Below, piece after piece: positions 10,501-22,906 of a stretch of DNA of 64,000 nt; position 1 is the first letter of the stretch, and every line of letters begins with the position of its first letter. The notes beneath the pieces were generated by a model, which worked only from the letters and a program-made list of their open reading frames with translations, had not been told where the DNA came from and did not search any database. This DNA is from Haliotis asinina (taxonomy: Eukaryota > Mollusca > Gastropoda > Lepetellida > Haliotidae). The stretch covers positions 689,501-753,500 of the forward strand of contig NC_090291.1 of the NCBI RefSeq assembly GCF_037392515.1, written 5' to 3'. The position numbers and the translations under genes are program-made.

Positions 10501-13500
10501 CTGCCTAATCATAGGACGTTGCAGAGACAGGACTCAGGTGCACGAGTCATAAATCATTGGTTTAGCCTGATAGGTGTTAAGTCCAAATTGCATCTGGTCA
10601 ATGATTGAAGCTGTGTATTGCATACTGTCTTTAGCAGACAGGCAGGCAGGCAGGCATATAGGTGTCAATAAACCAAACATTGAGCTTTCTCTGTGACAGA
10701 GGCTGCTTGCTACCATCAAGATTTTTATGTAACTAGTAGATTATTTACTTGTTTGTGTACACAACCAACATTAGACTACTGCTCCTGACCCCATACTCAG
10801 GGCATGCATACTGTTTGAAGCCCTGTGTACCTATTCACTGTGCATGTGTTATGGGTGCAGCGCTGCACAGCTGTTGAAGCCACTTGAAGTGTTGAATGTT
10901 TGGAAGCTGTTTGCCTCACCATTTCAATTATCCATTGTGCCTATTATTTAAAGGGGCACTGATGTGCAGCCAATGATGTTTCTCGCCAACAGTCTAATTA
11001 CGAAATCAAACTGCAAATTGGTCAGCGCCCGCTCCTTCGACCGTGACGGACAAAGGAACTGGGCTCCTGTCCATATTAGCAGAATTTCTTCACCCAAAAG
11101 AGTCAGGAGGACGGATGCCCATCATATGCCATTATTTAAAAATATCCATGGTATTCCTTGTCTGATCGTAACAAAATATCCCAGCAGTGTAGTTTGTTTC
11201 GGATGCTTGGATGGTATAGTTACTCAATTTGATCCTATTTCTGTGTTTTTAACCTCGATATTTAATCATGTTACATGAAAATATGATGTCTACAGGCACG
11301 TAGCAAGCCATTTGTTTTCCTCCGGAAGATTGCAAAGCTTTATATTTAAGTAATTTTGAGTGTTGGTTCAGTTGTGATAGCAAATATCATACGTAAAAAT
11401 TTGGTAGCTATGGTAGCTACAATGGTTTACTATTTATGATAATAAAAACACACAGTTGATTTATTTGTATTCGTAAACAATAAACGATTACTTTGCCTTC
11501 GGTAGAGAAATCTGAAAATTTTCTAACGTAAAAAAAACCCTTATTTCACCTATTTACCCAAGTACACAGCAAATGCCTGTATGTATTCCTTATGTAACGA
11601 AATTCCGTTGGTATCCTCAAAACACTTTCGGCCCATAAGTGTTTTCAGGCTGCATGCGACACAGAGATTACATCTTCCTTGCTGTAACTCGCGTTTGATG
11701 GTGTAAACCTACACGTGTTATTTGTCATCATTCTCTGGATGGTCAATTAATGAATTCATAACAGGTATAATTAGTAGTAACACCACTTCGGTTACTCAAC
11801 AAAGGTTCCCATTTGGCATTTCTCCTGTCTGGAGTAAATACTCAACATTATAAATTAAGGTCTGTAATGGCAAATATATTGTATGTTATGTAATATGTGC
11901 ATGTAAGTGATGCAAGAGGGTTTATCAGCTGAGTTACAAAAACAAACATCGATCAAAGGATTAACCGATAACACACTGATTGATTAATTACTTTTATCTT
12001 CTGGCAGATTTGTCAAAAGGCAGTGTGTGTAGATGACTACACCCTGTCGTAAAGTGTGAGTGCAAAAACAACATCCTCCCTTCAAAGAATTAACCACCCT
12101 TGCGTTGATTGATTGATTGCTCATTATTGGTTAACTAAATTACTTAGAATAGCGGACATCATACAGTTAGTTGCCAGGTGTGCTATCTTGGGAGACCAAT
12201 GAGAGGTTTATCTGGTTTTCACCAACGAAAGACGTCAAACGACGTGTTACTTTTTCGCAAATTAGACAGTTGTAAGACATGCGACACAGAGCAGGATTAT
12301 TTACCAGCTGCAGATGAATGGAATACAATTTCTTTTACGTGGATATTGATGGATACATTCCTGAACAAGGTAGTAGCCTGACATTGTTGCTATAAAATTA
12401 GTCTATTTTACATTCATTATTTGCATTTTGTTTTAATCTATTTGTTGTAGCATTCAGCAGAATCTGTATGACAGAAAACACACACTAGATCGTGCATGTG
12501 TGTGAAATAGGATCCACATTGACAATCTATACGATGTATAAATGTTGCTGTTATGTTAGAAATGTACTATAAGTATAAGCAGATCGCGTGTTCTTTTATT
12601 AATTTTCAGAATCATATAAATATGACAATAAACTAATTAGGGTTATGAGACAAAATATAGAGACATACATTGGCTTCGTTATTTTTCCGTCCTAATTGTT
12701 TTTTACCATTTCTACCACTGGCAGATGATTAACCTTCAAAGTGTTTCATTTGTTTTCATAATACATTTGTAATGAAGTAAAAATGACTTCACCTAAGTTG
12801 ATCTGTCTATAATTAAACTATCAATTGCGCTTACGGACTGCGCAGCAGAGGTCACGAACCAGTCACGAATTCTGGGATATCATCCGGGTACTCACGGGAG
12901 AAAAACAATAACAAAAGTTTACACCAGTCCACGGAAATTGCTCCGCATCAGTGCCCATTTAAGTCATGTGTTGTCAAAATAAGACAAAATGTTTGTGTGT
13001 GAAGCACTTGTGTCCATGCAACATCTACCATTCTCGTAGTAATATTCAGTTTCTTCATACAGGTCAGCAGCAAATCCTGGCTCAGGGGCATTCAGCTTTT
13101 TCGACTTTGGCTTCTTGTCACGGTTCTTCCATTTCTCCATTCTCTCAAACTGAAAAGGCCATTGGCATGAGTGTGTTCTACATAATGCATAATGTACTCA
13201 CTGGCAACACTAAAGAATTACACACTTTACTGGTATCAACTGTAGTCTAGACTCACATAGGTGAGAGTTCTCCAGTTCCCCTGTCCCAAATGACATATAT
13301 TCATTGATATACACTAGCATTATTGACAAAACAACCCAAATTAAGTACAATATAAGGCTTGAACTAGTGTCACCTCTGTTAATCGGAGAAAGAAAGAATA
13401 CGAGGGAGCGAAAGGAACTCTTTCCTTCACACATTGTGTGGTTTCATGTCTATGCAGCATGTTTACCTTCTTCAGTCCTCTTTTCGACAATGTTGCTTTG

Positions 13501-13781
13501 TATTCTTCAAGTGAGTGACTCGGGCCTTGGAATTTATACTTTTTATTCTTATCTCGATCATGATGATGTGGGTGATTACTTCGCCCGGAAGTGGAATCTG
13601 TGTCCTTAGTATCCATGTCTTGCCTAATCGCCTCCTCTGTAAGACCTCTAACACTGTATGTTACTTGAACATCCGTTCTGAGTACGGTGTACAGTTTTTG
13701 TAATCCGCTGTTTTTAGTAGTAAAGTCAAAAGTCCATGGTAAAGGTGGCTTAACTAGGGAGAAAAGACCTTTCAACCTCAT
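7543..13781 (-). CDS. RPUSD2: RPUSD2-like RNA pseudouridine synthase, first three coding exons
   Basis: Coding exons on the minus strand are 13467-13781 (105 codons, phase 0 donor AAG|GTAAAC), 13029-13149 (acceptor TTTTCAG, donor ATG|GTAGATG, phase 1) and 7543-7664 (acceptor TAAAG, donor TAC|GTGAGT). Joined they give 186 residues. Residues from about 130 on (YEETEYYYENGLRKVYPYYY, then VKQRWLGRTILDV) match the conserved block just before the catalytic domain of RPUSD2, a RluA-type enzyme that isomerises uridine to pseudouridine in RNA. The ATG at 13781 has an in-frame TGA directly upstream, which fixes the start. The N-terminal 40 residues are basic and poor in acids, as in a mitochondrial presequence, followed by a low-complexity His/Asp/Lys stretch. 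The catalytic domain is not found in the window, so it should lie beyond the left edge, after an intron of at least 7.5 kb. Intron 2 is 5.4 kb and mostly transposons. A truncated gene cannot be excluded. Confidence 0.8.
7917..9182 (+). mobile_element. TTAA-flanked DNA transposon, copy 2, with nested MITE
   Basis: Same family as 5300-6578, in the same orientation, with TTAA at both ends and termini AGGTCAAATGCAA / ..GCAAGTGACCT. Its middle is interrupted by the hAT-like MITE at 8325-8821, and the section matching the palindromic part of copy 1 is missing. It lies in intron 2 of the RPUSD2-like gene. Confidence 0.75.
8325..8821 (+). mobile_element. hAT-like MITE, copy 1 (497 bp)
   Basis: Terminal inverted repeats of about 60 bp begin CNGTCTAAGTAAACTTAGTC and include GTTACACTCCACCACTGAGT. 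A second copy of nearly the same length and the same orientation is at 42661-43156. Imperfect 8-10 bp direct repeats (ATTTATTG / GTTTGTTG) flank it. No coding capacity. Inserted in copy 2 of the TTAA-flanked element. Confidence 0.75.
9188..9415 (+). repeat. Solo terminal repeat of the DIRS-like family
   Basis: Aligns directly with 3809-4035, the left end of the DIRS-like element: shared words include ATGTAATTTTCTGAATAAA, CTTATC..GACTCATG and AATGACCAGC. No internal sequence accompanies it. It may be a recombination or deletion remnant. Confidence 0.55.
9778..10882 (-). mobile_element. TTAA-flanked DNA transposon, copy 3, inverted and end-truncated
   Basis: Reverse-orientation copy of the 5300-6578 family. 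The end near 9778 is recognisable (ACATGCAACCAAAAAATC), but similarity stops near 10882, so the other terminus is lost or replaced. The palindromic ATGGATAAC...GTTATCCAT part is retained at about 10134-10243. Confidence 0.65.
10948..12962. mobile_element. 2-kb TTAA-flanked DNA element with short terminal repeats
   Basis: TTAA at 10948-10951 and 12959-12962 encloses ends AGGGGCACTGATG and (reverse) ATGGGCACTGATG, with a further partial match to AGC. TTAA duplication with RGGG-type ends fits Kolobok-like elements. A 104-codon plus-strand frame (10964-11278) resembles nothing I recognise and no transposase is seen, so the element appears non-autonomous. It ends 66 bp from RPUSD2 exon 2. Confidence 0.6.
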
Positions 13782-15309
13782 TCACGAACTCTGGAAGTGT
13801 GCAAGAGTAAAACACAGTTTTGTTTGTTAATCTGGAAAGCTGTCATGACTGAAATACGGGAAAGGCTCAGTTTACACACTGTTCGGTATGGAGGTCGCCA
13901 TCTTTTCTGAAGGGAAGTAACCGCGTCCCATCACCATATTAGCTCCCTTGACTGTGTAATCCTTGTATTGGGATGTATAAAAATGACGAGGCACGGCACG
14001 CCGTGGAAAGATAAAAGAAAGTGGATATTCTGTAGGTGTCATTATAGAACTTATGAGCTGTGTTCGCATAAACAAGATTGGGGTTTTGTTCATTTGAAAA
14101 ATGACTAAGGCTTGCAACAGCAGTCAGAGATATTATAACCTAAACTCTGCTGATATGTATGCAAAAAAAAATGACTTTTAGGTGGTTTAGAAAGCCCTTT
14201 TCGTACAGAATATATTTGAACATTTTTGGAGAGAATATCATTATCTGAGATATCTATAGAAAGTTTCAAGTTGATAGTTTAAACATGAAGAAAGCACTTT
14301 GAAGGGCATGAGGAAAGCAATCTTCGTTTATCGGCAGAACATATCTTTTCATGTAGACAAATACTGATTTTATTTAAAATATATTGCCAATTTTCCTATG
14401 AATGACAGAGTTAATAGGTATCACAAGCAGTACCCTCTGTGAAAAGAGGAAGTCATTCAGATCAAAACTGAAGAAGTTATTGTACAAAATGTAAACCTGA
14501 TGTTCAGTGAAGTGATCGCAAGAGTGCAGTGAACACATAATTCAGTGATCGGAAATTTGGAATATGCAGTGATCGGAAATTTCTGTACACTTTTTATTAA
14601 AATTAAAATTAAAATTAAAATATGAAATAAGTGGGGTTTTTGATGTATCAAAGTATATTTTCAGTCAGTTTCAGACTTAGCAGCATGAATGAGGGGGTTA
14701 GGTGAGGATATTGCCCTCCTATCGATGGCTTTTCTGCAGTTGTCAGTCACTGTGTGCAGAAACACGGAGATTTGAAAATAGAGACAATGACCATAACAAA
14801 GGCAATAATTCATATTTACCAAGCGTACACGTATGACAATGTATATGAAGCCAACTTGAGGGTACTAAAAGCAAAAACACAAAATCTCTACCCATAGTAC
14901 CTTAAGCCACAGCTAGTCCCCTATGCAAACTGCGAACCAGAGACACATGGATGGGTCGCCAAAGTGTGAAGATTCATCAGTGATGTCATTTGGCGGAAAT
15001 ATGCGCCATACTCCGACTTTCCTTTAACACAGTCACAACTACTCACAAAAATTTGTTGTGGACCAACTGATCAGTGGTCACCACAAAGACAAACATGTAG
15101 ACGGTGAAGGTTTCCACAATGTGGATTACATACAGTCAATCCGTATATCATGTGAGACGTGGAAAGACAACAATTTGTACTCTTTTGTACTACATGTATT
15201 TAAATATTCTCTAAATAATTTTCACAAGACATATTCAGGGATATTTGTAATTCCAAATATATTAATAGAATTACACGTCATTAGTATCATCAATACCAGT
15301 ATTGTGAAT
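13782..15309. other. Upstream region of the RPUSD2-like gene
   Basis: No exon recognised. The first few hundred bases should contain the promoter and 5' UTR of the RPUSD2-like gene, but no TATA box or clear element can be singled out. A short AAAATT run lies near 14595-14620. Confidence 0.4.
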
Positions 15310-15440
15310 TTAGTTTTACGCCGCCCTTAGCGATATTCCAGCAATTTCCCGTTGGGGTACACCTTTTACCCATATGGGAAATTGAACCCGGGTGTTCGGC
15401 ATGAGCGAATGCTTGTAGGATATCCAACCGCCACAGTAAT
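15310..15440 (-). repeat. tRNA-derived SINE, family A
   Basis: Reverse copy. Read on the minus strand it ends in the tail CTAAGGGCGGCGTAAAACTA and carries the B-box-like GGGTTCAATTTCCC near 15385. Other family A copies: 20173-20336, 22313-22470, 28456-28735, 32214-32373, 50533-50636, 63180-63320. Confidence 0.65.
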
Positions 15441-18400
15441 GGTGTTGAAGGAAGGCCAAATTCACCTCTAAGCCTGCTAGCATCATCAATGAAGGGCCAA
15501 GCTATTAGTAACAATTCGTAAAAGTTGTAAAATCTTCATTTTTGTTTCAAACAAATACAACTGTTTTTTCACAAGCCTTCTTAACAGTATGGAAAAACAC
15601 ATTTACTTCTTTAACGTCCGATACATTCTGTTTCAAATGGCACACATTTTATTCAAAATGTCAACATGGAAATCCATTTGTTGACACTTGCTGAAAGGTG
15701 TCAGACCTTGACTAATGCTTAGTCTCTGAATAGATAATCATAAATTTTGATGGCAACCAACAAACCTATTATAAATTGAAAAGGAGCCCCAAGGAGACCA
15801 GGGATTCTGAACCTGGGGAAATCTAGGCTTGCTTCATTTAGGACTTTAGCATTGCAGGGAGGCTAGGATGTAGGGAACATAATGTGGTTCGGGGACTGTG
15901 AGAGTGTCAGACCATAGGCCTGGTCACATTCAGCAGTTGGTTGCTATCCGCTTTTATGTCAGTCAGGTGCTGTTGGAGACTGTGACAGAGATTTCAAGAA
16001 TTCAAACCAGTCAACAGTCTTAGATGATAGGCACATGATTAACGCTGAGGTATGACACCGATTCCTTAACGCAGCAGTTCTTCCAACAGAACACTCCACC
16101 TCCCCAGGATAACAAACCCATGTAGCAACTTTTTAGCAAATTTCACGCAAAAGAAGTTGTTAACTGGCCATGGATCGATGTATTTTAAGCTGGGACTTTA
16201 ATTTCTGATTCTGTGCCAATAAAGCATAGATCCAAATAATATATTTCAGTCATCTTTACTTCCACATGGTCCATGTGCATGTTTGAAAAGACTGTATGAT
16301 ACTGATCACTGCAAGAAAAAATATGATCAATGCAAGCATACACAGTGGGTGTACAATCATTGGACCCCGATCACTTCATGATCACATTTAGATAGATAAA
16401 ATGAATATTATGCATTCAATAGGGCAAAGACGTCACATATATGTGGAAAAGTCTATCCTTAACCATAACGGCCCATTGAAATGCTGCAAAAATCAATTAA
16501 ACCATTACGAAATAAACTTAGTATTTGTCTACATGAAAAGATACATTCTGTTGATAATAGACGATTGCTCCTTTCATGTTTAACTTACCAACTTGAAACT
16601 TTCTATGTATAACCACCACATCCGGTGCATTCGTGAAATGCTAATATTTCAACCATACTGTTCATGTTTCACAAATGATAACTGGATTTTTAACACAGAT
16701 CTAGCATTTGCCACCAAAACAAGCACGCAGTCACTGCAAATGCAGGCAGACAGTCACCCCATCACTGCACTCTGCAGGACAGTGGTTCCAGGGGGTGTGT
16801 ATGGCAAAGTGGAAGGAAAGTATTGAAAGGTTTTGAAGTTCTCCTCCAGAAGGAGCACCACCACCAAAATCAGTTTAAGTCAAATTTGTTCCCATGGAAA
16901 TGCAAAAAAACATTTTATGAACAATCCCATCAGTACCAAAAGGCACCAATACACCACCAGATCAATCTGTGCCAAGTTTGATGAAGAAATAGTGAACAGT
17001 TTGTAGTGAGATTTGTGAATGTTGTCAACAACTCATTCGGAAACAGATACTAATGCTGGTCATTTTGTAATGCCATCTGAATATGCTGATGTTGAGAAAT
17101 CAACCCCAAATTTGCCCAGTTTTATTTTGAGAATTCCAAACTTACAGGTTTAACTAGGAAACAATGTTTGGTATGGACCATGTCTAATGATAACTGTTTC
17201 ATATCAGTAATGCTATGTAATCAATCATGTCAAGACATGCCGAGTCGGCTCAAGTCCTGCCTGCTCCTGTCATGCAGACACCTGTGATGTATCCTTATGT
17301 TATGGTTTTGCAGACACTTAACAACCATTCGTTGCTATCTTTTGACTATAAATCCTCTTACTAACTTCTGAAGATGACAAGTCACAATATAAGATTTTTT
17401 AGTGGTGTAACACACTTCGTCTTAGGTTCTGTAAATACGGTCCATGAACATATGGCAGCACTTTATGTGTGTACTGCTTGTATGTGCAAAACAATTTAAG
17501 AAAAAATTAAAAACTGAATAAAATAGTCATGGCTGTTTAATTAAATTGTCCTGTCTGAGTGTCAGCTTCTTCTCTAAATCTGTTCACCTCACTTGGAGGA
17601 TAATAACTTGCAGAGATAAATGATGTAAAGTTATCCAAAGACTTGATCTAATATTATACCAGAAGCCGTATTCCTCCTCATGAAATTGACATCCTAAACT
17701 GTCCTCCTTACTTGCAACACTTCTGAATACCATGTAGAGATCAAAATCTTATCATCACATAATGATAGCATTTAAAAGTCAATGACAAAACTAGACACAC
17801 AATGCTAATCTGAAAAGATTTATTTCAGTCATCTTGTCCAAGACATAATTTACACTACAATCTTCATTCAGCACCTTCAAGCATCAGAAAATCATGAAAC
17901 TGTTGAAGCTGTTTGGGACATGGAATTCGAAGCAGGTTTATCTTCATGCCTGCAACACTTTGATCACTGGCACCATATTGAAACTGTTCTGTGTAACATT
18001 TCCTTTATATGCTTATATACAAGCATTCATGGACCTGACATTCACTATTGTTTGTGACATGCCATATCTACTGGGACTGGGAAAGGTGACTGGTTGGGCA
18101 GGGTCCTGGCTTTCACCTGACAACCCACAAGGATCTTTCATGTAAAATATTGCTAAATGACAATAACATTCAAAATCCTTGGTTTCACATCAAGTCGTTA
18201 TAGTTCACATTAGTTTCTGACCATGTTGTCATTCCTCCCGACATTTACATTCTAGTATTTTATACTATACTCTCCCCTGAAAAAGTTTTCCCTTAGAAGT
18301 ATTTCCCCCCAAACTTTGGACTTCATGATTTATGCTACAAGCATTATGCATTAGGATTCAGATATTAAGGAAATATACACATAGCATACTAATTTCATCA

Positions 18401-20172
18401 TAATCAGTAGTAGCTTAGAGGAAGACACCAGTTTAAAGCAAGAACTAATTTCATAGATCTACAACTCCACAAGGGTTTAAAATTACAAGTTGTTTAAAGA
18501 TGTTTGTACATAAATCCTAGCCTGAGATATTCAAAATGCCACGGTTTAGACAGTTTAATGAGCTTCTTTGAAGAAAACATACCATTAGTAAACAGTGTGA
18601 CATTTTTTAATTAAGGTCATTAAGCCATGGCCCAGTGAAGCACATCTATTGTAATCCAAGCTATTATAATTGACACATCAAAACTGGCTTGGATAGAACT
18701 AGCCCAAGCATACAGTAAATGTGCCAGCAGGATTAATGCCACTTAAGATAGGATTAAGAGCACTCCCCTCTGCCTGGTTATTCCAGTAGGTCACACCCCA
18801 CTCTGTATATTCAGTATTTCATTGGCTATAATAGGGCACACCCATTTTGTATCTTTTAACGAGCCACAACCTTTTTATTGTTTCAAGTTTAGTTAAATAG
18901 TCTCCAACTGCATTTGTCCATCAGAGGGGTTTAGACTTCCAACTCAGACCAACTCTAGCCCTCAGCCCAGAGGGTTGTACCGACTCTCTGTGGCCAGCCT
19001 TGTTGTTCTATTTCTTGTTCATAAAATTGTAATTAGCTTCTTGTGACTTCGGACTCTTTGCTGAGTTAATTCCCCCAAGTAGACCAGCACGCCAGTTAGA
19101 TAAGGGATTTCAGTGGTACGCTCATTTGGACCCGAGACCCTTATCATAATACAATACTACAATCCGTTTCCAGTTGAAACTGTTAGTACATGCTAATTTG
19201 ATAAACAAACAAGTGACACCTACAACTTTATTAGCCTTAATTAGCTTACACTACCGCAACCTTTGATTCATGCCGAATTGTGTGTGTAAACATGTGGAGA
19301 CAGTCACAGTTCAGGTGGATACTTGTCAGAGACAGATAGATGGTTATCAACTTGACATGCAAATATTGAGTTAGGAGGGTACTATTGCTTGTCGGGACCA
19401 TGAAATCATATCAAGATATCTGAAATATCGAGACATTCATATCGAGTTAAAAAGGGTCAAATAATGATCAATAATGAAGGATTTTGTTGGGACAGAGAAA
19501 TCATATCAAGACAACTTATCAAGATATCAACTTATCAGAGTTCAACACAATGATGTTTGACTTCACACAAAGATTATACAGTTCTTAAGTAAAAACATCC
19601 ATTAATTTCATGACCCTGCTCAAAACTAGCATAAGTGTGAAATGTTTTCTACCATCATCCAGTCATGGTGTATCACACTTAAAGGAACTCTTCGAATGAG
19701 TTCCCACAGATACTTGATTGGCATTTTAGAAGATGCTATTTGATGAACTTGAAGAATTTTCTGGATTTCATCTCATTTTATTCTTAATTATTCAGAATAA
19801 AAAGATGATGAAATCCAGATAATTCTCTTGGTTCCAATAACCTAATAAAATGGCTGGTCCCTGAGCTGTTATTGTCAATAATATAAACAACAAAGGATTC
19901 TTATCGATCAAATCAGGTCATTAACATGCTATTGCTGTTCTCTCTTAACTGACCAGACTTGACCATGTGCCCAATGTCAATATGACTATACTAACTAGAC
20001 TCTATATGCACAGTAGATACGTACATACACAGCTGACCTGAATAGGGGTAAACAGGCATGGCTTTCTATCTGAATATATTAGATATTCATTTAAATAAAT
20101 ATACACATATTATTGGAATCAGTTTTATTTATTTTCGAAAGACATCAAGAGTTGAATAGTATAGTAGAGTAT
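15441..20172. other. Intergenic, no gene seen
   Basis: Only short unsupported reading frames. One monomer of a dispersed tandem family lies at 16805-17005 (see 43340-44450). The stretch 18700-19150 has an LTR-like look (a promoter-like A/T segment followed by a T-rich run and a GACCCGAGACCC end), but no partner or target duplication is seen. Confidence 0.4.
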
Positions 20173-20336
20173 TGAGTGAGTGAGTGAGTCTGATTTTATG
20201 CTACTTTTGGCAACATTCCAGCAATATCATTACAGGGGACACCAGGGCATCACAGTGTAACCATGTAGAGAATTGAACCCAGGCCTTCGTCATGACAAGC
20301 GAACACTTTAACCACCAGCCTAACCCACAGCTGCGG
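20173..20336 (-). repeat. tRNA-derived SINE, family A
   Basis: Reverse copy starting with a GAGT run (tail poly-CACT in reverse) and ATTCCAGCAATAT; the head carries AATTGAACCC (B box in reverse) and a reversed A box near TTTAACCACCAGCCTA. Confidence 0.7.
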
Positions 20337-20602
20337 AGAGTATAATGAGTTGATAAGGTGTTAGTGTGTGAAAATCAGTATGGTTAGTATGACAAGCAAC
20401 AATCCTTCAAAACATGATGACGGTACACATCGTAACAACCCACATGTAGTTCAGCTGTAGAGTTGTGGCCCCTTAGTTGCTGCGATAAGCTTTCCAGGGT
20501 ATCCTGGATCCAACCGTAGGTATCACCTCTGTGGTGATCCAAGGTTGCACCTGTGATGATCTGGGTTAGAACTGGTCTTCAGTAAATCATGCTGACTGTA
20601 AG

Positions 20603-20970
20603 AGTGAGTGAGTGAAGGAGTTTAGTTTTAGTTGCACTCAGCAATATCCCAGCTACATGGCCGACCAGATAATCCAGTGATAAACAGAATGAGCATCGAT
20701 CTGAACAATTGGGAACTGATGACGTGTCAACCAAGTCAAAGAGCCTGACCATATGATCCCATTAGTCGTCTCTTATGGCAAGCATGGGTTACTGAAGGTC
20801 TAACCTAGACCTTCACAGGCCGCTTGTCATAGGAGGTCATTGTATCCCAATTGTGTACATTGCCGTTGATCACTGGATTGACTGGTCCAGACTCGATTAT
20901 TTACAGGCTGCTGCCATACAGCTTGAACACTGCTGAGCGCTGCATAAAACTAAACTCGCTCATCTATGGT
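20603..20970. repeat. Two family B SINEs, head to head
   Basis: A reverse copy (about 20603-20825) meets a forward copy lacking most of its head (about 20826-20970). Both carry the family B body (ATGAGCATCGATCTG in reverse; GACTCGATTATTTACAG forward) and the shared tail TAAAACTAAACTC. Confidence 0.65.
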
Positions 20971-21041
20971 TGCATAATTTAGGTTGTCCTGTTCTACCAT
21001 CGTTTTCAGTGGACATGAAACACCAGACTGCTGCACTTGGG

Positions 21042-21210
21042 CTGCCTAAGTGAGGATAGGCTGTTCATCACTTGGTCTAATGCCTGCCTAAGTGAGGATT
21101 GGCTGTTCTTCACTTGGTCTAATGTCTGCCTAAGTGAGGCTGTTCTTCACTTGGTCTAATGCCTGCCTAAGTGAGGATAGGCTGTTCTTCACTTGGTCTA
21201 ATGTCTGACC
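21042..21210. repeat. Minisatellite, about 42-bp unit, four copies
   Basis: Unit GCCTAAGTGAGGATAGGC + TGTTCTTCACTTGGTCTAAT is repeated four times; the third copy lacks a few bases. The ends GCCTAAGTGA and TCACTTGG are roughly complementary, so each unit could fold. Confidence 0.8.
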
Positions 21211-22312
21211 TGTAATTTGCGAAAGCATTTTCGGGATCTGTCACCCTAAGGTGTCTTACCAAGACAGCAGCTGTTAGTCCTTAAAATATTCTCGTCAAAG
21301 AGGTGTTAAACTATTCTTGTTCATTCATTTAACCTAAAAATTGGCCCAGAGATGAAGTAAATGTTTGGTAAGGCAATCAAGTGATTATTTTTATGAACAA
21401 CAATCCTAAATTTAAGAGGACACCGTCATATATCTCTGTCACTCTGCCACTTTCATTTTGTAAGTTGTTTAAACCAGGATTGTTTAGGTCACACCTATAA
21501 GACAGATGTAAAAAACAGAGTTTTTGTTTTGTTTGTTTTTAACTGACACATCCAGCAATCTCATTGTTAAATGATGGCAGTGTGCAAATAATCAAAGTCT
21601 GTACCACATAATCCAGGGAATGACATCATAAGGATCGATATACAGAACTGTGATCTGATCTACCAAAATCAGCATGTCTGACAATCTGATCCTGTTAGTC
21701 ACTTCTTATGACAAACAAACATGAGTTGACGATGACCAATTCTAACCTGGATCTTCACAGGACCATTAAGAAAACTACCTCATGAGACTGATGTAAGGAC
21801 AATACACGATATGGCTGACCTGGCAACGATCCTGGTGCCAGTGAGCTCCACCATGCTTCAGTCAGGGGTGTTCAAGCATTATCAATAAGAATTCTAAAAC
21901 CAAGCGTTTCATTACATGTTCTACACTCACACTGAGGTAAGTCGAACATTGTAAGAATCTAATGAGAACATCTGATGACACTATCCTCTTCCTGGCTAAT
22001 GGATGAACAGTGACTTAGTTATTGGTGAAAACACAACCCACAGGTGATGAAGTAAACACAATTAGTCAGGTCTCTGAACCCTGTTATTGAAGCAAAGAAA
22101 AAAATACCCCAAAAATGGTTTTATTGTCAAGTATTTACCTCGGTGACAAGAACAAATGCTCTAACCATAAGACTACCCAGCCTTCCACATTGCCTGAAAG
22201 TCAAAAAAAACCTCTAAATGATGGATGCAGAAAGAATGTCTACCAACATACACAAGGTTTATGTCGGTGATGTACAGCACACAGCATCAAGCTAATAGAT
22301 ACAATTAGCACT
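21211..22312. other. Intergenic, no gene seen
   Basis: No exon or strong repeat recognised. Confidence 0.35.
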
Positions 22313-22470
22313 GGTTGGGTAGTCTAGTGGTTAAAGTGTTCACTCGTCATGCTGAAAACATGATTCGAGTTCCCACATGGATACAATATACGAATCCCAT
22401 TTGTGGTGATCTCTGCCATGACATTGCTGAAATATTGCTAAACGTGGCGTAAAACAAACCTCTCTCATGT
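22313..22470 (+). repeat. tRNA-derived SINE, family A, forward copy
   Basis: The head GGGTAGTCTAGTGGTTAAAG is an A-box-like tRNA 5' half, then GATTCGAGTTCCC (B-box-like), then the family tail ATTGCTAAACGTGGCGTAAA. This forward copy shows the polymerase III promoter layout best. Confidence 0.7.
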
Positions 22471-22750
22471 AGATACAATTATCTGCGTCATATACACACT
22501 AGTATCGTTTCTGTTCCATTGAAACACAAATTTCAATGGATTCTTAGGAAACTAAAAACAATTAATTACACAAATGTATGGACATAAATGTATGTAAAGC
22601 AAACATAAAGGACCTATGGGCATACATTAAGTACATGATTGTGACAAACCTTCCTACACTAATGATTTCATTCAAATCTTGTAGCTCCTTGAAACATAAC
22701 ATTGAAATGATAAGTTGTTTCAAAGGCATTTAGAAGTTGGTGAAATCAAA

Positions 22751-22906
22751 CTAAAAATGCTTTATGGTTCAACTTCTTTATTAAACAAGGTCACAACGTT
22801 TCGAGACCATTCCTAGTCTCTTCTTCAGGTGAAGGAGAGACTAGGAACTGTCTCGAAATGTTGTGACCTTATATAATAAAGAAGTTGAACCATAAAGCAT
22901 TTTTAG
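22751..22906. mobile_element. Foldback element with arms of about 70 bp
   Basis: A near-complete inverted repeat centred close to 22828. The arms contain GGTTCAACTTCTTTATTAAA, CACAACGTTTCGAGAC and CCTAGTCTC, and are closed by a short loop around TTCAGGTGAAG. It has no coding capacity and looks like a palindromic MITE. Confidence 0.75.

Noticed and set aside
13304-13609. 101-codon plus-strand frame
   Set aside because: Shadow of RPUSD2 exon 1 on the other strand, where splice sites and phase support the minus strand.
17894-18145. 83-codon frame with hydrophobic segments
   Set aside because: No family, no splice sites that join it to anything, in a repeat-rich intergenic stretch.
18700-19150. 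LTR-like stretch
   Set aside because: No paired copy, target duplication or primer-binding site; too weak to list as an element.
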